Part shown: piece by piece, positions 22,092 to 33,424 of the stretch
Numbering within the stretch: the first letter of the stretch is position 1
Layout of the letters: every line of letters begins with the position of its first letter
Origin: Ciona savignyi
Lineage: Eukaryota; Chordata; Ascidiacea; Phlebobranchia; Cionidae
Assembly: GCA_000149265.1 (NCBI GenBank)
Contig: CH002026.1
Coordinates: 133,898-197,897, forward strand
Reading direction: 5' to 3'
Length of the DNA stretch: 64,000 nucleotides
Program-made: the position numbers and the translations under genes
Notes under the pieces: model-generated
Seen by the model: the letters and a program-made list of their open reading frames with translations, nothing else
What the model was told of the DNA's origin: nothing
The model's database searches: none

Positions 22092-25000
22092 ATGGATCAT
22101 TCCAACATGTATCCTAGATTCCGGCCTGCTATGCCGCATGGTTACAATATGATGCAACAGATGCCAAGAAGCCATGGTCCAATGATGAATAGATACCGAC
22201 CTCCCCTCCCTCCAATGCAACCTCCCCCACCCCCTCCACCTGAAGAGGAGAACATTCAACCTCCTCAAATTCCTGTTAAACTTCCTCAAATTCCCTCAAA
22301 ACCTCCTCCGCCCAGCACAACAGAGGAGTGGTGGCTATCCGAACTTAACTCAATGCACGATACTGATCCTTTGAAGCATCAACTTCAAAGTCTGATTAAA
22401 GAAGATTGGTTTATTGGCTTGAGTACAATTCAGCAAATCGAGTGTTGGCAGCATAAGATGCAATTAAAATCACAAAAAGTGAAACATGATTTAAAGAAAT
22501 ACCAAGCGCTGAATATTACGAAGGCAAAAACTGAAACCGCACCTCCAGCTGTGCCTGTTTCTCCAATTCGGGAACAAAGTGCAAGTATGAACAACTTTAG
22601 TAGTCCGGCCACACCAAGGGAAAGAGATGCATCACCAGTTGAAATACCAGAATGGGATCCTACGCAAAGAGATGATGTGGTTGCAAAGAAGAACGAATAC
22701 AAAGCACATTACGATAAACTGGTTGAAAAGGCGGAAGTGTTTGAAACGCAGTACAAAGAATGGCAAAAACAATTTGATGAATGGAAAAACAAGCATAAAA
22801 TGCACCCCAACAAGTCTCAATTTGTCCAATATGAAAATCAATGGAGAAAATGGGAGGAAGAAATGCTGAAACAAACCTCTGATAACAAAGCGAAAATGGA
22901 ACGACTGCAAAACAACATAGACAGCATTGACAAGTACATGAGTGGAGAAAATAATCAAAGTGATCGATATTATGATGGTAATCCCGTAGTTCATAACTCG
23001 ACACATTTTGCAAGTCCAATTTCACTTCCCCAGAATACTAGACCAGATTATCAGCCGGATTTTCAACCAGGAAGGTATCAACCTAGATTCAATAGAAATC
23101 CTACCTTTAACAATCCTTGCCACCCACAACCAAGACATCCTATTCCACCATATCAGCCAAGAGCTGAAAAAATGACGTACCAGGATTATTACTCAGATCA
23201 ACCTGCAACCGAGACGGCAGGCCCCTCAACTTCTGTAATAAACAATGAAAAACAACAGGTTTTTCCAACCTCAACCTTGCCAACAAGACAATTTCCCAGT
23301 TACTCAACAAGTCATACCAAATCAGACATGTTCCAAAACTATGACAGAGGTAACGGAGGCCCTGATACAGTCATTTCCCAAGCTGCCCACAAAGTAATCC
23401 ATTCAAACCCTTTATTTTCTGGGGATAATTATAAAAAGTTGGGAACTCAATTGGAGAACATTCGACAAATGCAGAAACAAATGAATGAACCTGTCGAGAG
23501 TGAAGGACTGAGAAGTACTGTGTTGCAAAAGGCAAAAAAGCTTAGTTCTACCGAGCTTTTAAACCTGCTTTCTGCCGTTCAAACTGTCTCTCGAAAATCA
23601 AGTGCCACTGCACCAAAAGAGCCACCTCATCAACAATTTAAACCCGATTTGACCAATCTTTACACTGAAAAAAATCTTGAAGAAAAGGCATCCAGTGTTC
23701 ATGTAATTGATGAAGCTGAATCAAACTATGATAACTTGTTGGAAGAATGTTTAAAGTTTGATCCTCATCTCAAACAAGAACTTCTACTTCGGTCTGTAAG
23801 AGATACCCTTCTATTGGAAGAGGCAAAAGCGATAGATCCAACGTATGGTGAAGATTTAAATCGATTATACCAATTAGCTCAACATGAAAATCTACCTAAT
23901 TGGTCCAAGCGAACAGACCGTGATATGATACCAAGCACGGATTTTCCAAATGATTATTTCAGCAGGAAGAGGTCGTTAAGGGAAGAACAAAATACCGACC
24001 TGGATTATCTTGAAAGGAATGTACTTGTTAGATCTCCCACGACAGAAATGGAAGGCAATTCCAGACGGCCATATTTTAATGAACATATGAATGAGAATTA
24101 CACACGCCCGTTTTACAACCACGCTGGCGGAAATCCAATCCGCCCTTTTCACAAGCATATGGATAGAAATGCCATGCCTCCGTTTCATAGGCAAATGGAT
24201 CAAAATTTCCCACGCCCATTTCATAACAATGCAAATGAAAATCCTAGGCATCCATTTCAAAGAAATACATTTGATAATCCTAGACATCCATTTCACCATA
24301 CTGCAGTTGAAAATCCTAGACATTCATTTCAAAGTAATACAGTTGAAAATAATAGGCATCCTTTTCACAAGCCCATAGATCAAAACACCAAAACCTATCC
24401 TAAGCAGGTGGAAAAGACTCAACCAAAAGTTAAAGCTGACGATATCTTGTGCTTGCCTGGTCGGCTAACTAGACCCAGTAAAATTGTCATTATACTAAGA
24501 GGTTTGCCAGGAAGCGGCAAGTCCCGTGTTGCCAAAATTATACGGGATCGGGAAAATTCCTTCAATGTGTCGGCAAGAGTTTTATCTTTGGATGATTATT
24601 TTATAACCGAAGTCGAAAAGCCAGTAAAAGATCCGGACAGTGGGAAAACAATCAAGCAAAAGGTTTTTGAATATTTGTATGAACCGGAAATGGAAGAGGT
24701 ATATCGAGCCAATTTACTGAAGACCTTCAAAAAAACATTAGACGATGGTCTCTTCACATTTATTGTATTAGATTCAGTTAATGAAAAAGTCCAGCAGTTT
24801 TTTGAATTCTATCACTGCTCAAAGCAAAATGGTTTCGAGGTTTTTATTGCAGAGATGGAAGAAAAACTAGATGTCTGTGTCAGTCGAAATATCCATAATC
24901 GAACTCGTGATGACATAGCCAGTTTGCAGGCTAAATGGGAGTCGACTCCTGATAATATCAAGCAAATTGATCTGATGGATATGGGTGATACACCAAGTAA

Positions 25001-25391
25001 AGAGACGCCACCTGTGGAAAAGACTGCTCCTGATACAGGTAACACTGTTAAAGACAGTGAATCTAACAATAGCCAAGAATCATCTGAACAGGAAGCCTCG
25101 AAGAGCAAGTGGGAAACTGAATCCGCAACTTCAAAGTTAGACCAGTTGGACGGGATTAAGAAAAAAGTTGCAACAAAAAGAAGTATGGATGACTTTCTTT
25201 CAGTAACCGAAGACTACACGTCTAGACTGTCCGCACCCGGTAAAAAAAGGGTTCGCTGGGCTGATATGCATGTCCAGGAAAACCAAAAACGAATGCGAGA
25301 CGTCGGTTTTGTTGTTGGTCAAACTAAATGGCATGAAATGATGGACAAAAACCAGGCTACACGAGCACTAAATCAGACTAAGTTGATTTAA
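22092..25391 (+). CDS. YLPM1: YLP motif-containing protein 1 (ZAP3-like), single exon
   Basis: Nuclear protein 1 phosphatase-binding protein with a P-loop kinase-like domain; 1,099 residues in one uninterrupted exon. Order: Met/Pro-rich start with PPMQPPPPPPP, then EEWWLSELN. A Lys/Glu/Trp-rich helical stretch follows (residues about 210-275). Eight tandem 12-residue repeats of N-x-x-R-x-P-F type occupy residues 669-764. The ATPase-like domain carries Walker A GLPGSGKS (804-811), LSLDDYFITEVEK and FKKTLDDGLFTF. The C-terminal block has KKRVRWAD, whose RVRW (1053-1056) is an RVxF-type PP1 docking motif, then GFVVGQTKW. Vertebrate YLPM1 is longer and has many exons; the lack of introns suggests a retrocopy or wholesale intron loss. 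The frame is intact. A polyadenylation signal AATAAA lies at 25701. It converges on SPCS3, whose stop is 450 bases downstream on the other strand. Confidence 0.95.
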   Translation: MDHSNMYPRFRPAMPHGYNMMQQMPRSHGPMMNRYRPPLPPMQPPPPPPPEEENIQPPQIPVKLPQIPSKPPPPSTTEEWWLSELNSMHDTDPLKHQLQSLIKEDWFIGLSTIQQIECWQHKMQLKSQKVKHDLKKYQALNITKAKTETAPPAVPVSPIREQSASMNNFSSPATPRERDASPVEIPEWDPTQRDDVVAKKNEYKAHYDKLVEKAEVFETQYKEWQKQFDEWKNKHKMHPNKSQFVQYENQWRKWEEEMLKQTSDNKAKMERLQNNIDSIDKYMSGENNQSDRYYDGNPVVHNSTHFASPISLPQNTRPDYQPDFQPGRYQPRFNRNPTFNNPCHPQPRHPIPPYQPRAEKMTYQDYYSDQPATETAGPSTSVINNEKQQVFPTSTLPTRQFPSYSTSHTKSDMFQNYDRGNGGPDTVISQAAHKVIHSNPLFSGDNYKKLGTQLENIRQMQKQMNEPVESEGLRSTVLQKAKKLSSTELLNLLSAVQTVSRKSSATAPKEPPHQQFKPDLTNLYTEKNLEEKASSVHVIDEAESNYDNLLEECLKFDPHLKQELLLRSVRDTLLLEEAKAIDPTYGEDLNRLYQLAQHENLPNWSKRTDRDMIPSTDFPNDYFSRKRSLREEQNTDLDYLERNVLVRSPTTEMEGNSRRPYFNEHMNENYTRPFYNHAGGNPIRPFHKHMDRNAMPPFHRQMDQNFPRPFHNNANENPRHPFQRNTFDNPRHPFHHTAVENPRHSFQSNTVENNRHPFHKPIDQNTKTYPKQVEKTQPKVKADDILCLPGRLTRPSKIVIILRGLPGSGKSRVAKIIRDRENSFNVSARVLSLDDYFITEVEKPVKDPDSGKTIKQKVFEYLYEPEMEEVYRANLLKTFKKTLDDGLFTFIVLDSVNEKVQQFFEFYHCSKQNGFEVFIAEMEEKLDVCVSRNIHNRTRDDIASLQAKWESTPDNIKQIDLMDMGDTPSKETPPVEKTAPDTGNTVKDSESNNSQESSEQEASKSKWETESATSKLDQLDGIKKKVATKRSMDDFLSVTEDYTSRLSAPGKKRVRWADMHVQENQKRMRDVGFVVGQTKWHEMMDKNQATRALNQTKLI

Positions 25392-25840
25392 AAAGCATTC
25401 CACAGAATGCGGTCTTTTTATATTATGCTGTTATGTGTAACTTTCTTATTACTATGTGCAAAATCTTATGAACATATTGAATTTATTTAATCGTATTGAA
25501 CGCGTGCTAAAACTAAAACAACGCACATTTTCTTTCTGTTCACGAAAAAACATTGTACCAAACACACTTTTATTCTTTATCAAACACAATTCACACACAT
25601 GGACAACAGCAAATTCAATAAAAACAATCGTACTGATGTACTCCTCTTTTTTAGTCAATTTGGATTTTTTGATTCAATTACTTAAACTGTATTGCACTTT
25701 AATAAACAGGTTTCCAGGAATAAAAAAATTAAGCTTTTAGGTTATTTAAAATTGGCAGCTTTTTCCATACAACAAAAGTGAACTAAAAAATTCCAACATC
25801 AGATATAAAGAAATTCCCAAAAATGTAAGAAATCTGCATT

Positions 25841-28772
25841 TTACATTCTTGAGGTTACGTAGGTATCTGGAAGTACGTACGAAAGATCCTGTCTTCCCTT
25901 CACTCGCCACAAGTAACCAGCATTAGGAATGACGTTCCAATGCAAAGACAGTGTCACGTTGTTCCCCCTAAAATAACAATTGAGGTTATAAAACTATGGG
26001 TTGGGCAACTTCGGTAGTCTACGGGCCAGATGTGGAAAAATGAACTGCTTGGTGGGCCAGATGATTACAGGAATAGTATTCAATATCTTAATTATAGGGT
26101 ATGGTTAGATAAAGTCTGCAGACTGTATGTTGCCCATGCCTGTTATAAAACCAAAAAGTACAATACAAGCTGTGTACCTAGATTTGCTAAGAATATATTT
26201 TGCATATTGCTTTAATCAACTGTACGAGCAGGCCCTTCCATGGAGTCTTGAGAACCACTGATCTACACTATTAATTCCAGATAAAAGGTGACATATTACA
26301 ATATTTAACAAGAGAACAGTGCTTATACTGACGTAAAGTCCAGTGTAAATTTTTTGTCATACATTTATATAAATATATATTATCACACATTCAGTTGACA
26401 GCATCTGTGACGTACATTGCCAGAGTACATCATCCAGGGTGGGGCTAACACCAATATAAAAAAAACTTACACTCCCTACCCTATATTATCGGTATTGATT
26501 TGTGAAAACATAGGCATCATCATTTTTTTTTCTGTAAACAAAGAATGGGTGGTATTGGGGCATTACTGAATTGCAACCAGTTTTAAAAAAGGCAAAATTC
26601 AGGATACTAAAATTCGGGAAATTAAGCTACATTTTCAATAATACCAATTTGTCCTTGCATTTAAATCGCTTTAGTAAAAAGTGTGAAGCTTGTCCTGGCT
26701 TCAATAAAAAATATATAGCAAATAGGACATGTAAAGTTATTAACACTTGTCCCTAACCTGAACATACAAATAAAATAGTAATCAAGGTCTAAACAGCACT
26801 TTTACCAAATGTAGCGCCGGATTCTTAATTTTGTATATCAAACAATTGGTACACTACCGGTAGTTTGCTGAGAACTAAATTCATATTAAAAAAGGAAAAA
26901 TTTGATATCTGATCTAGACAAGTTACCCTAAAGCTAAACCATCATCAAAAAAATAATATTTGTTTAAACACATCAAAAAATAATTTTCAAACATTATACG
27001 TTTCTCAATTCTTATTTGATGTGTTTTAACAATTAGAAATAATATTTTGATATCATATCTTGGCAAGTTACCTTAAAGCTGAACCATCATCAAAGAAATA
27101 ATATTTAGCGTGGACATTTTTAAGGTTGAGAACTGCATCCTCGCCACGATTAATGATTTTATCCCACAGAACAACTTGGTTGACCTTGTTTTTTGTTGTC
27201 TCGTACTCGGCCATTATATAAAGAAAGAGCTCCTTGCAGTTCCAATTAAAGATGGGTGTCATGTCTATTACAAATGTGTTAAGAAATAAAACTGAATATT
27301 AGACAATAATGTTATTATCCAGTCTCGGGATACTCTTTATTGAAATCTTCGTGAATATTGTTTAATTAAATTCGGATTAAGGATACAGGCACTCAAGTAA
27401 CTAACACAATAATAATAATCTAATAATAACGCTCTCAATATGTTGGATTTAGGTTGATTTGCTAACAAGAATGTATAATAAAGAATAAATTGGTATTCAG
27501 TAAGGTACTTTGAATTCTATATTACATAGTTTGATTTGCTTATACCATTGTTGGCTATATTTTTCTTTATCAAACATTAGTTAAATGAACAGGAAATTTA
27601 ATTCAAAATCCAAGACATTCCTATGCGTGCTACAAAGTTATTTTTTGGCAGAAACTATTTAAAGTATCCTTCTAATTATTATCGAAGCCACTAAACCAGA
27701 GGTTGGCAACTTCTCTAGTCGGCGGGCCAGATGTGGGAAATTGAAGTTCTTGGTGGGATGGATTATTACATGAATAGTATTCCATATCCTAATTATATGG
27801 TATGGTTAGATACAGTCTGCGGGCCGGTCAAAAGCCCTTCACAGACCGCATTTATCCGGCCCGATGGTCTAGCGGTTAAGTGCGTCGCCTTTCAATCGAA
27901 AGGTTGCAGGTGCGAAACTGGTCGCTAGCTAGACGGTTGTGTCCTTGGGCAAGGCACTTTACGGACATTGCCTGAACCCAGCGGATTAATGGGTTCTACC
28001 AAATTGAAGGAACATGTCTATCATATACAACACACTGCAATAGCTCCGGTAACCCGACGATGGGCGCGAGGTGATCTGACGATTGCCCGAGTGTTAACCC
28101 CCTTGGTTTTCCCATTCACAGGGATAAACATGAATATCCTATCCTATCCAGCCGGTAGGCAGTATGTTGCCCATGCCTGCATTATACTCATAAAAACAAA
28201 TATATAGGTTTTATCATTGTTTAAAATATAAAGGATACTGGCTTTAAGAGAAAATTTTAGGTGTCCAAGATCATGTTTTTCCCCAACATAGAATTCTTCC
28301 ATGTTCTTTCTAAAAATAAAAATGAGAAGTGAGAGGTGGATTGCATGTCAAGAAGCATTTGCTTGTTCGAGGGATTAGCCAAATGGTTTAGTTAGTCGCT
28401 TTTAAGCCAAAGGGTTGCAGATACGAAACTGGTCGCTAGCTAGTTAGTGGTGTACTTGGGCAAGGTACTTAACATACATTGCCTGAACCCAAAGACACAA
28501 CAGACAAGTTGGCGAATATATTTATTAAACACAACACAAAATAGATAAATAATACTTCCAATATTACTAAATCAAAACAGTGACAAAGAGAGCTATAAAT
28601 AAAAATAAAAAAAACAGTTAAATACTTACACAATAGCTTTCTTCACCTCAATATTAACATCCTGTGTATAATCAAGAAAATGAGTGGTCAGAAAGCAAGC
28701 AAACGTCACGGCGGCAACCACGCTTATGCTAAACGCAAATAGCGTATTTAAACGCGAAAGGAAAGTATTCAT
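25841..28772 (-). CDS. SPCS3: signal peptidase complex subunit 3 (SPC22/23)
   Basis: Essential accessory subunit of the ER signal peptidase, a single-pass type II membrane protein with its bulk in the lumen. Four minus-strand exons on GT/AG borders: 28630-28772 (ATG at 28772), 28239-28309, 27072-27264 and 25841-25967 (TAA at 25841-25843). They total 534 nt and 177 residues, close to the usual 180. The start [20 protein letters not shown] begins the N-terminal membrane segment. Further matches are [49 protein letters not shown] and the conserved end [17 protein letters not shown]. Introns 1 and 2 contain SINE and hAT insertions. Intron 3 contains a duplicated piece of the exon 3 end. Confidence 0.95.
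25994..26142. mobile_element. hAT-type MITE
   Basis: Left end CTATGGGTTGGGCAACTTCG, a mutated CAGGGGTGGGCAAC terminus; right end GTTGCCCATGCCTG. Perfect 8-bp target duplication TTATAAAA at 25986-25993 and 26143-26150. In SPCS3 intron 3. Confidence 0.85.
26906..26965 (-). repeat. duplicated end of SPCS3 exon 3 with its splice donor
   Basis: CAAGTTACCCTAAAGCTAAA followed by CCATCATCAAAAAAATAATATTT is a diverged copy of 27064-27112, the last 40 bases of exon 3 plus its donor. It sits about 110 bases further into intron 3 and would offer a decoy donor. Confidence 0.7.
27697..28179. mobile_element. hAT-type MITE interrupted by a SINE
   Basis: The left end CAGAGGTTGGCAACTTC is flanked by CACTAAAC, and the right end GTTGCCCATGCCTG by CATTATAC (6 of 8 bases match). 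The body follows the 15046-15230 element until about 27850, where a family-1 SINE is inserted, and resumes at about 28150. In SPCS3 intron 2. Confidence 0.75.
27851..28149 (+). repeat. SINE family 1, full length, nested in a hAT MITE
   Basis: GGCCCGATGGTCTAGCGGTT head with tRNA-like boxes, TGTGTCCTTGGGCAAGGCAC middle, GATCTGACGATTGCCCGAGT, and ATGAATATCCTATCCTATCC tail. Confidence 0.85.
28376..28500 (+). repeat. SINE family 1, 5' half
   Basis: Runs from AATGGTTTAGTTAGTCGC through ACTTGGGCAAGGTACTTAAC to TGCCTGAACCCA, then stops. In SPCS3 intron 1. Confidence 0.7.
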
Positions 28773-28837
28773 GACTGCTAGAATAAAGGTTTAAATTATT
28801 CTTTAATATTTATCTACCAATAAATTTGTCCCACCTT

Positions 28838-29125
28838 TTAGTCTGGCGGTTTGTTGCGACGCCTTTTAACCGAAAGGTTGTAGGTTCAAAACTAATCGCA
28901 AGCGAGTCGTTTGCGTCCTTGGGCAAGGCACTTAAGGGACATTGCCTGAACCCAGCGGATTAATGGGGAAATCTACCAAAATAAAGGAACGTGTCTATCA
29001 TACACAACACACAACAATAGCTCCGGTAACCCGACGGTGGGCGCTACGTGATCTAACGATTGCCCGTGTGTTAAACCCATTGGTTTTCCCATTCACGAAA
29101 ATAAACATGAATATCCTATCCTAAT
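28838..29125 (+). repeat. SINE family 1, full length
   Basis: AGTCTGGCGGTTTGTTGCG head through the AACATGAATATCCTATCC tail, just upstream of the SPCS3 start. Confidence 0.8.
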
Positions 29126-29774
29126 AAATAGTGCAGCCAAGCGTTTGCACACGTTTCAGTTAACAGACACTTTACTATTCTACATCACAGCAACTGTGAT
29201 ACAGAGTGTTGCTTTAAAGATCGTAACCATTAATTATTAGCATTTGTATGATTGTATTTTAGGCCTGCTTTCAGGATTAAATTATTTCTACGTAAAAAAA
29301 GAAGTGTAAATACTTTGTTTTAAAATCAAAAGTATAAATATACAAGTATAAGTTTAAATGATTACTAACAGTGAGTTTAGAAATATGAGTTTCAGTATCT
29401 GTGGAGTTGAAGATTTAGTGCATGCCATTTCATTCGGTTTATCCCATAGATATCTGTATTTTAAGTTTAAGATCACAAATAACTCTTTAAAACATATTAT
29501 TGCAGCAGAATATGTAAGTTTATTTCCGTAAATTTTAATTTTGGTAGAACAAAATTATTTATGGGTGTCACATTCGTTAAGTGCCTTGACCGATCCTAAA
29601 GTAGACCAGCTATAGTCTACGATATAATTGAAAACCCTTTTAAAACTTTGGAATCGTGTAGATTTCGAAAAAACCTTAATAAAGTTAGTCAATGTTCTTT
29701 ACACCGACCCGCAAGGCATCATAATAAACTACAAATTTATGTTACCTTCTTTTGTAATGTTAAGAGGTGTAAGA

Positions 29775-30045
29775 CAAGGATAGGATATTCATGTTTATTC
29801 CTGCAAAGGGAAAACCAAGGGGATTAACACACGCGCAATCGTCAGATCACCTCATGCCAACCGTCGGGTTACAGGAGCTATTGCAGTGTGTTGTATATGA
29901 TACATACGTTTTTTAATTTAAATAACTAGTTCAAGCAATGTCTGTTAAGTGCCTTGCCCAAGGACACAACCGACTAGCTAGCGACTACGACCCTTTGGCT
30001 TAAAGGCGTCGCACTAAACCGCCAGACTAAGCGGTTGGACAAGGA
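29775..30045 (-). repeat. SINE family 1, minus, with a break
   Basis: Tail-derived part GATAGGATATTCATGTTTAT to about 29910, then a head part GTTAAGTGCCTTGCCCAAGG to CCAGACTAAGCGGTTGGAC. Confidence 0.75.
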
Positions 30046-30557
30046 GACCCGTTCTTGCCAACATTGCTTATCATATGTATAAGGTACTCACGCAATACAC
30101 AAGAACACTGCTGTTGGTGAAATGTCAGTAGGTAACAACGAGGTTAAACTCTCTATCTATTAAGACTATTCCCTTTGCTTTATAAATGACTACAAATCAA
30201 GCTTGCTCGCATTTATTAGACGTAACACTTTTCGATTTTTCTCCGGCTTTAAAGTAAACTGCGCAAACTCAACCGCTTTCGACTTGGGCCCAAATCTGAA
30301 ATCGATGTCACTTTAAAAAAATCGAACTTTCCTGAATTTTTAAAAGATATCAATTTAAATAAGGTATGTCGAGGTTATCGAAAATGTGTGGGCTTCTAAT
30401 TGCCTTTTTATACCTTAAAAATGTAGGGTTTTATTTTGTCCTATTATAGACTACAATACTTAATGTAATTCTTGTGTCAAATGTTCATGCTGTTGCATGC
30501 ATATATTTCTTAACCCTTACAGTCCATGCCAAGTTACACAAATAGTTGAAAATATTA

Positions 30558-31526
30558 TTATTTACAAAAATCGGTTGAAGGATAAAGCATACAATGCAGT
30601 GAATAAAATCGCGAAGGATCTTGTTCTTCATTGAACACCTTGCTTTGTGAACCATTGTTTAGGTCAATTTTATTAGTATTTGACCACCCTAAACTTACTT
30701 GTTTGTAGAACGTATTTGGGTTTATTGAAGTCAAGTTTTCATAATCGGAATGAAAAAAGTCAGAGACTATAATATCTACTTTAAGAAGGGCGGTGATGAT
30801 AAACCCAAGAGCGCAATCGTCAGACATAGCCGCTTGGTTTTGTGTATTAACCAAAGCCTCCCTTCCACACCACGGCTTCATCTTTAATGCGAGTGGCCTT
30901 GAAATGCAACATCCGGCACCCCCTTGAGCAAACTGGTAACAATAAGTCTTGCCCTGGTAGTCGGTATGTAAATAATCAACGGAAAGCCTACCAACGTAAA
31001 TGTCACTGGTCCAGTTAAAGCCTTTAATAACTTCAAGCAATCGGGTTGGATTTACGTAATTATCGTCATCAAATCGGCACCACCATTTTTTGCCCGAAGA
31101 CAGAAAGGTGTCGTACTCTGTTCCCATTTTGCAGCCCAAGTTTGAATAACCTCTTCCCGTGCCACAGTGGGTGTTAACCAAATGCCCGTTCGCGGTGCGA
31201 TTCAGTTGGACATCGTCCCCATCAGTAAAAATAAAAGTCTGTTTCTTCGCCAGATTAAACCAGGTCTTCATAATATGAACTATACGAATTTGGTGGAACT
31301 TCGCCGATGTTTTAATGCTGATGAAGATGTCGTCTAAGGTCACGCCTTCTTTACTTTTATCATGTAAAGACACATTCCCATTACTGCCTTTTACAGCTAG
31401 ATGATTAAAGTCAGGATTTAAAAGTTGGGAAAACTTGCGAAAGCTCACTTTTGTAATATAAGCAAAGATTAAAAACACACTGATCAATAATACTACCAGC
31501 AAACAGGTACTCAACCTATTCGGCAT
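30558..31526 (-). CDS. Fringe-like beta-1,3-N-acetylglucosaminyltransferase, copy A, single exon
   Basis: Golgi type II enzyme of family GT31; Fringe adds GlcNAc to O-fucose on Notch EGF repeats and changes ligand choice. 322 residues in one exon, close to the family's usual length. Signal-anchor segment at residues about 9-27 (LLVVLLISVFLIFAYITKV). Then IFISIKTSAKFH, MKTWF and FTDGDD. The metal-binding DDD motif is in WWCRFDDDNYVNP (Asp153-155), then GGAGCCISRPLALKM at 202-216. DDCALGF, FHSDYENL, the QVSLGWSN block and a C-terminal DPSRFYSLHCMLYP follow, with the family's paired Cys. All catalytic features are intact. A splice acceptor (TTTTTTTGCAG) lies 18 bases before the ATG. Whether it acts on Notch or has drifted is not known. 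Typical Fringe genes have introns, so a retrocopy origin is likely. Confidence 0.92.
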   Translation of the reverse strand: MPNRLSTCLLVVLLISVFLIFAYITKVSFRKFSQLLNPDFNHLAVKGSNGNVSLHDKSKEGVTLDDIFISIKTSAKFHQIRIVHIMKTWFNLAKKQTFIFTDGDDVQLNRTANGHLVNTHCGTGRGYSNLGCKMGTEYDTFLSSGKKWWCRFDDDNYVNPTRLLEVIKGFNWTSDIYVGRLSVDYLHTDYQGKTYCYQFAQGGAGCCISRPLALKMKPWCGREALVNTQNQAAMSDDCALGFIITALLKVDIIVSDFFHSDYENLTSINPNTFYKQVSLGWSNTNKIDLNNGSQSKVFNEEQDPSRFYSLHCMLYPSTDFCK

Positions 31527-31772
31527 CTTCGTAAATTTAAAAACACTGCAAAAAAATAGTTATTTTTTGAACAGACTGAAATGATACAAAAGTTTTACCA
31601 ACAAATTTAAGTTGTGAAGTATATTTTAACAATTCTTATAAAAATGCATCAATAAATTGTACACTTTGGTATTTCCTGGACAGATGACTAAGATACAACA
31701 TGCATTTCCGTTCTCATTTTTACTTTGACATTAATAGTGATCGTGTTTTATTCAGCTGGCTTCTCGGTACTC

Positions 31773-32063
31773 GGATAGGATATTCATGTTTATCCCCGTG
31801 AATGGGAAAACCCCAGGGGTTATCACACGGGCAATCGTCAGATCACCTCGCGCCCATCGTCGGGTTACCGGAGCTATTGCAGTGTGTTGTATATGATAGA
31901 CACGTGCCTTCAATTTGGTAGAACCCATTAATCCGCTGGGTTCAGGCAATGTCCGTAAAGTGCCTTGCCCAAGGACACAACCGACTAGCTAGCGACCAGT
32001 TTCGCACCTGCAACCTTTCGATTGAAAGGCGACGCACTTAACCGCTAGACCATCGGGCCGGAC
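31773..32063 (-). repeat. SINE family 1, full length, minus
   Basis: Runs from GGATAGGATATTCATGTTTA to CTTAACCGCTAGACCATCGG. It is present in duplication unit A and absent at the matching place in unit B (about 45.26 kb), so it inserted after the duplication. Confidence 0.85.
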
Positions 32064-32065
32064 TA

Positions 32066-33125
32066 CTCGTGGTCTTATGTTTTCTTTTATTGCAGTCGTT
32101 AACAAATAATTAAAAACTGACCGTCATGATATCAAGATATTGCCTTCCTAAACACGCACAGAACGTTCGACAAAAACTTACATCACTTAGGTTATTAACT
32201 GTAAAGGACTTTTCACTGTATAGAAGTTGTAAAATTTCATTGCTTTTATATCTCTAAAGCTGGTTCTGAGTCAAACTAGGTAAAAGTACTTGATGTAAAG
32301 GATTAAAAAGCTTCCCGTTTTGCAAGATTACATTGTCTGTAAAGCGCGAAATATTTCTGCCGAAGTCATCTTCTGTATAACTTACACACATAATACAATA
32401 AAAATCTTAATTTTTATAACGAAATCCCTCGTACTCATAGATCGTATACACTAAATACATATATGTAACTGAAACACTATACTCTAGAGGAGCATGCAGT
32501 GAGTAATAACTGTACGGGGAGAAAAGCGGAAACGTTGGAAATAATAACTGTTAGTAAGTCGATACCCAGAAAGCCCTTATTCTGGCTTTGTATATACCTT
32601 ACATGTGGGAACATATACCAGTGGTGTAAAAAAATGATCTTTGTATATACAACTGCTGATTTAAGTTTATCACGTTTTGTGGATTTAAAAAAAGGTGTGT
32701 AAAAACAGTCATTGTGCATATTGGTGGACGCAACTTTAAAACCTTAATATAAGTTGTAACGGATAGCTCAAAAACCATATGGACAAATTATACAACATGC
32801 GTCTCGAAATCGACCAAGTGAAGAAACAGATGGTCTGACAGGATAGTACTTATTCACACGTAACAGCATCAATATAACACAAAGAAACGCCCAGAAGTTC
32901 TAACATATCGGCGAACAAGTGAAGGAAATATTGTTTCGTTTGCGATAGGTTGGGCCATTTACGTTCCTAATGTAGGCTTTACTAGATCATGGATGCTCAG
33001 GGATTGGGTACTAACGCACTCGTTTAACACTTTTGAATAGACGAGGCATAAATTTGATAACCCTACGAGAAAACCCAGCTGAAATGAATGTATTTGTGAC
33101 GATTATGGCGGGTAGTACAGTGATG
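32066..33125. other. non-coding flank of Fringe A, conserved in units B and C
   Basis: Matches about 45.29-46.31 kb and, up to about 32.70 kb, 54.78-55.39 kb. Short open frames in it are not preserved between the units, so I see no gene. Confidence 0.6.
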
Positions 33126-33310
33126 CGTGCGTTTGTGGCTATACCGGTAGTTGACCTGACAAGTGCGTTTGTGGCTATACCGGTAGTTGACCTGACAAGT
33201 GCGTTTGTGGCTATACCGGTAGTTGACCTGACAAGTGCGTTTGTGGCTATACCGGAAGTTGACCTGACAAGTGCGTTTGTGGCTATACCGGTAGTTGCTC
33301 TGACAAATTC
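33126..33310. repeat. 36-bp minisatellite, about five units
   Basis: Units contain GTGCGTTTGTGGCTATACCG followed by GTAGTTGACCTGACAA. Because 36 is a multiple of three, both strands stay open (12-residue repeats), but unit B has essentially none of the repeats (near 46310), which argues against coding. Confidence 0.8.
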
Positions 33311-33424
33311 GTTGGCTGTACTGGACAATTAAAACCATACCGAATAGCAAATTAAAAAAATAACGATGGGGTACGTGTCTACAAAAGTACAGTCTAGTTG
33401 ACATACAGCTGGGCAATACTAAAA

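Noticed and set aside
33011-33416. VAIPVV/GIATNA repeat proteins on either strand
   Set aside because: 36-bp minisatellite, absent in the paralogous unit.
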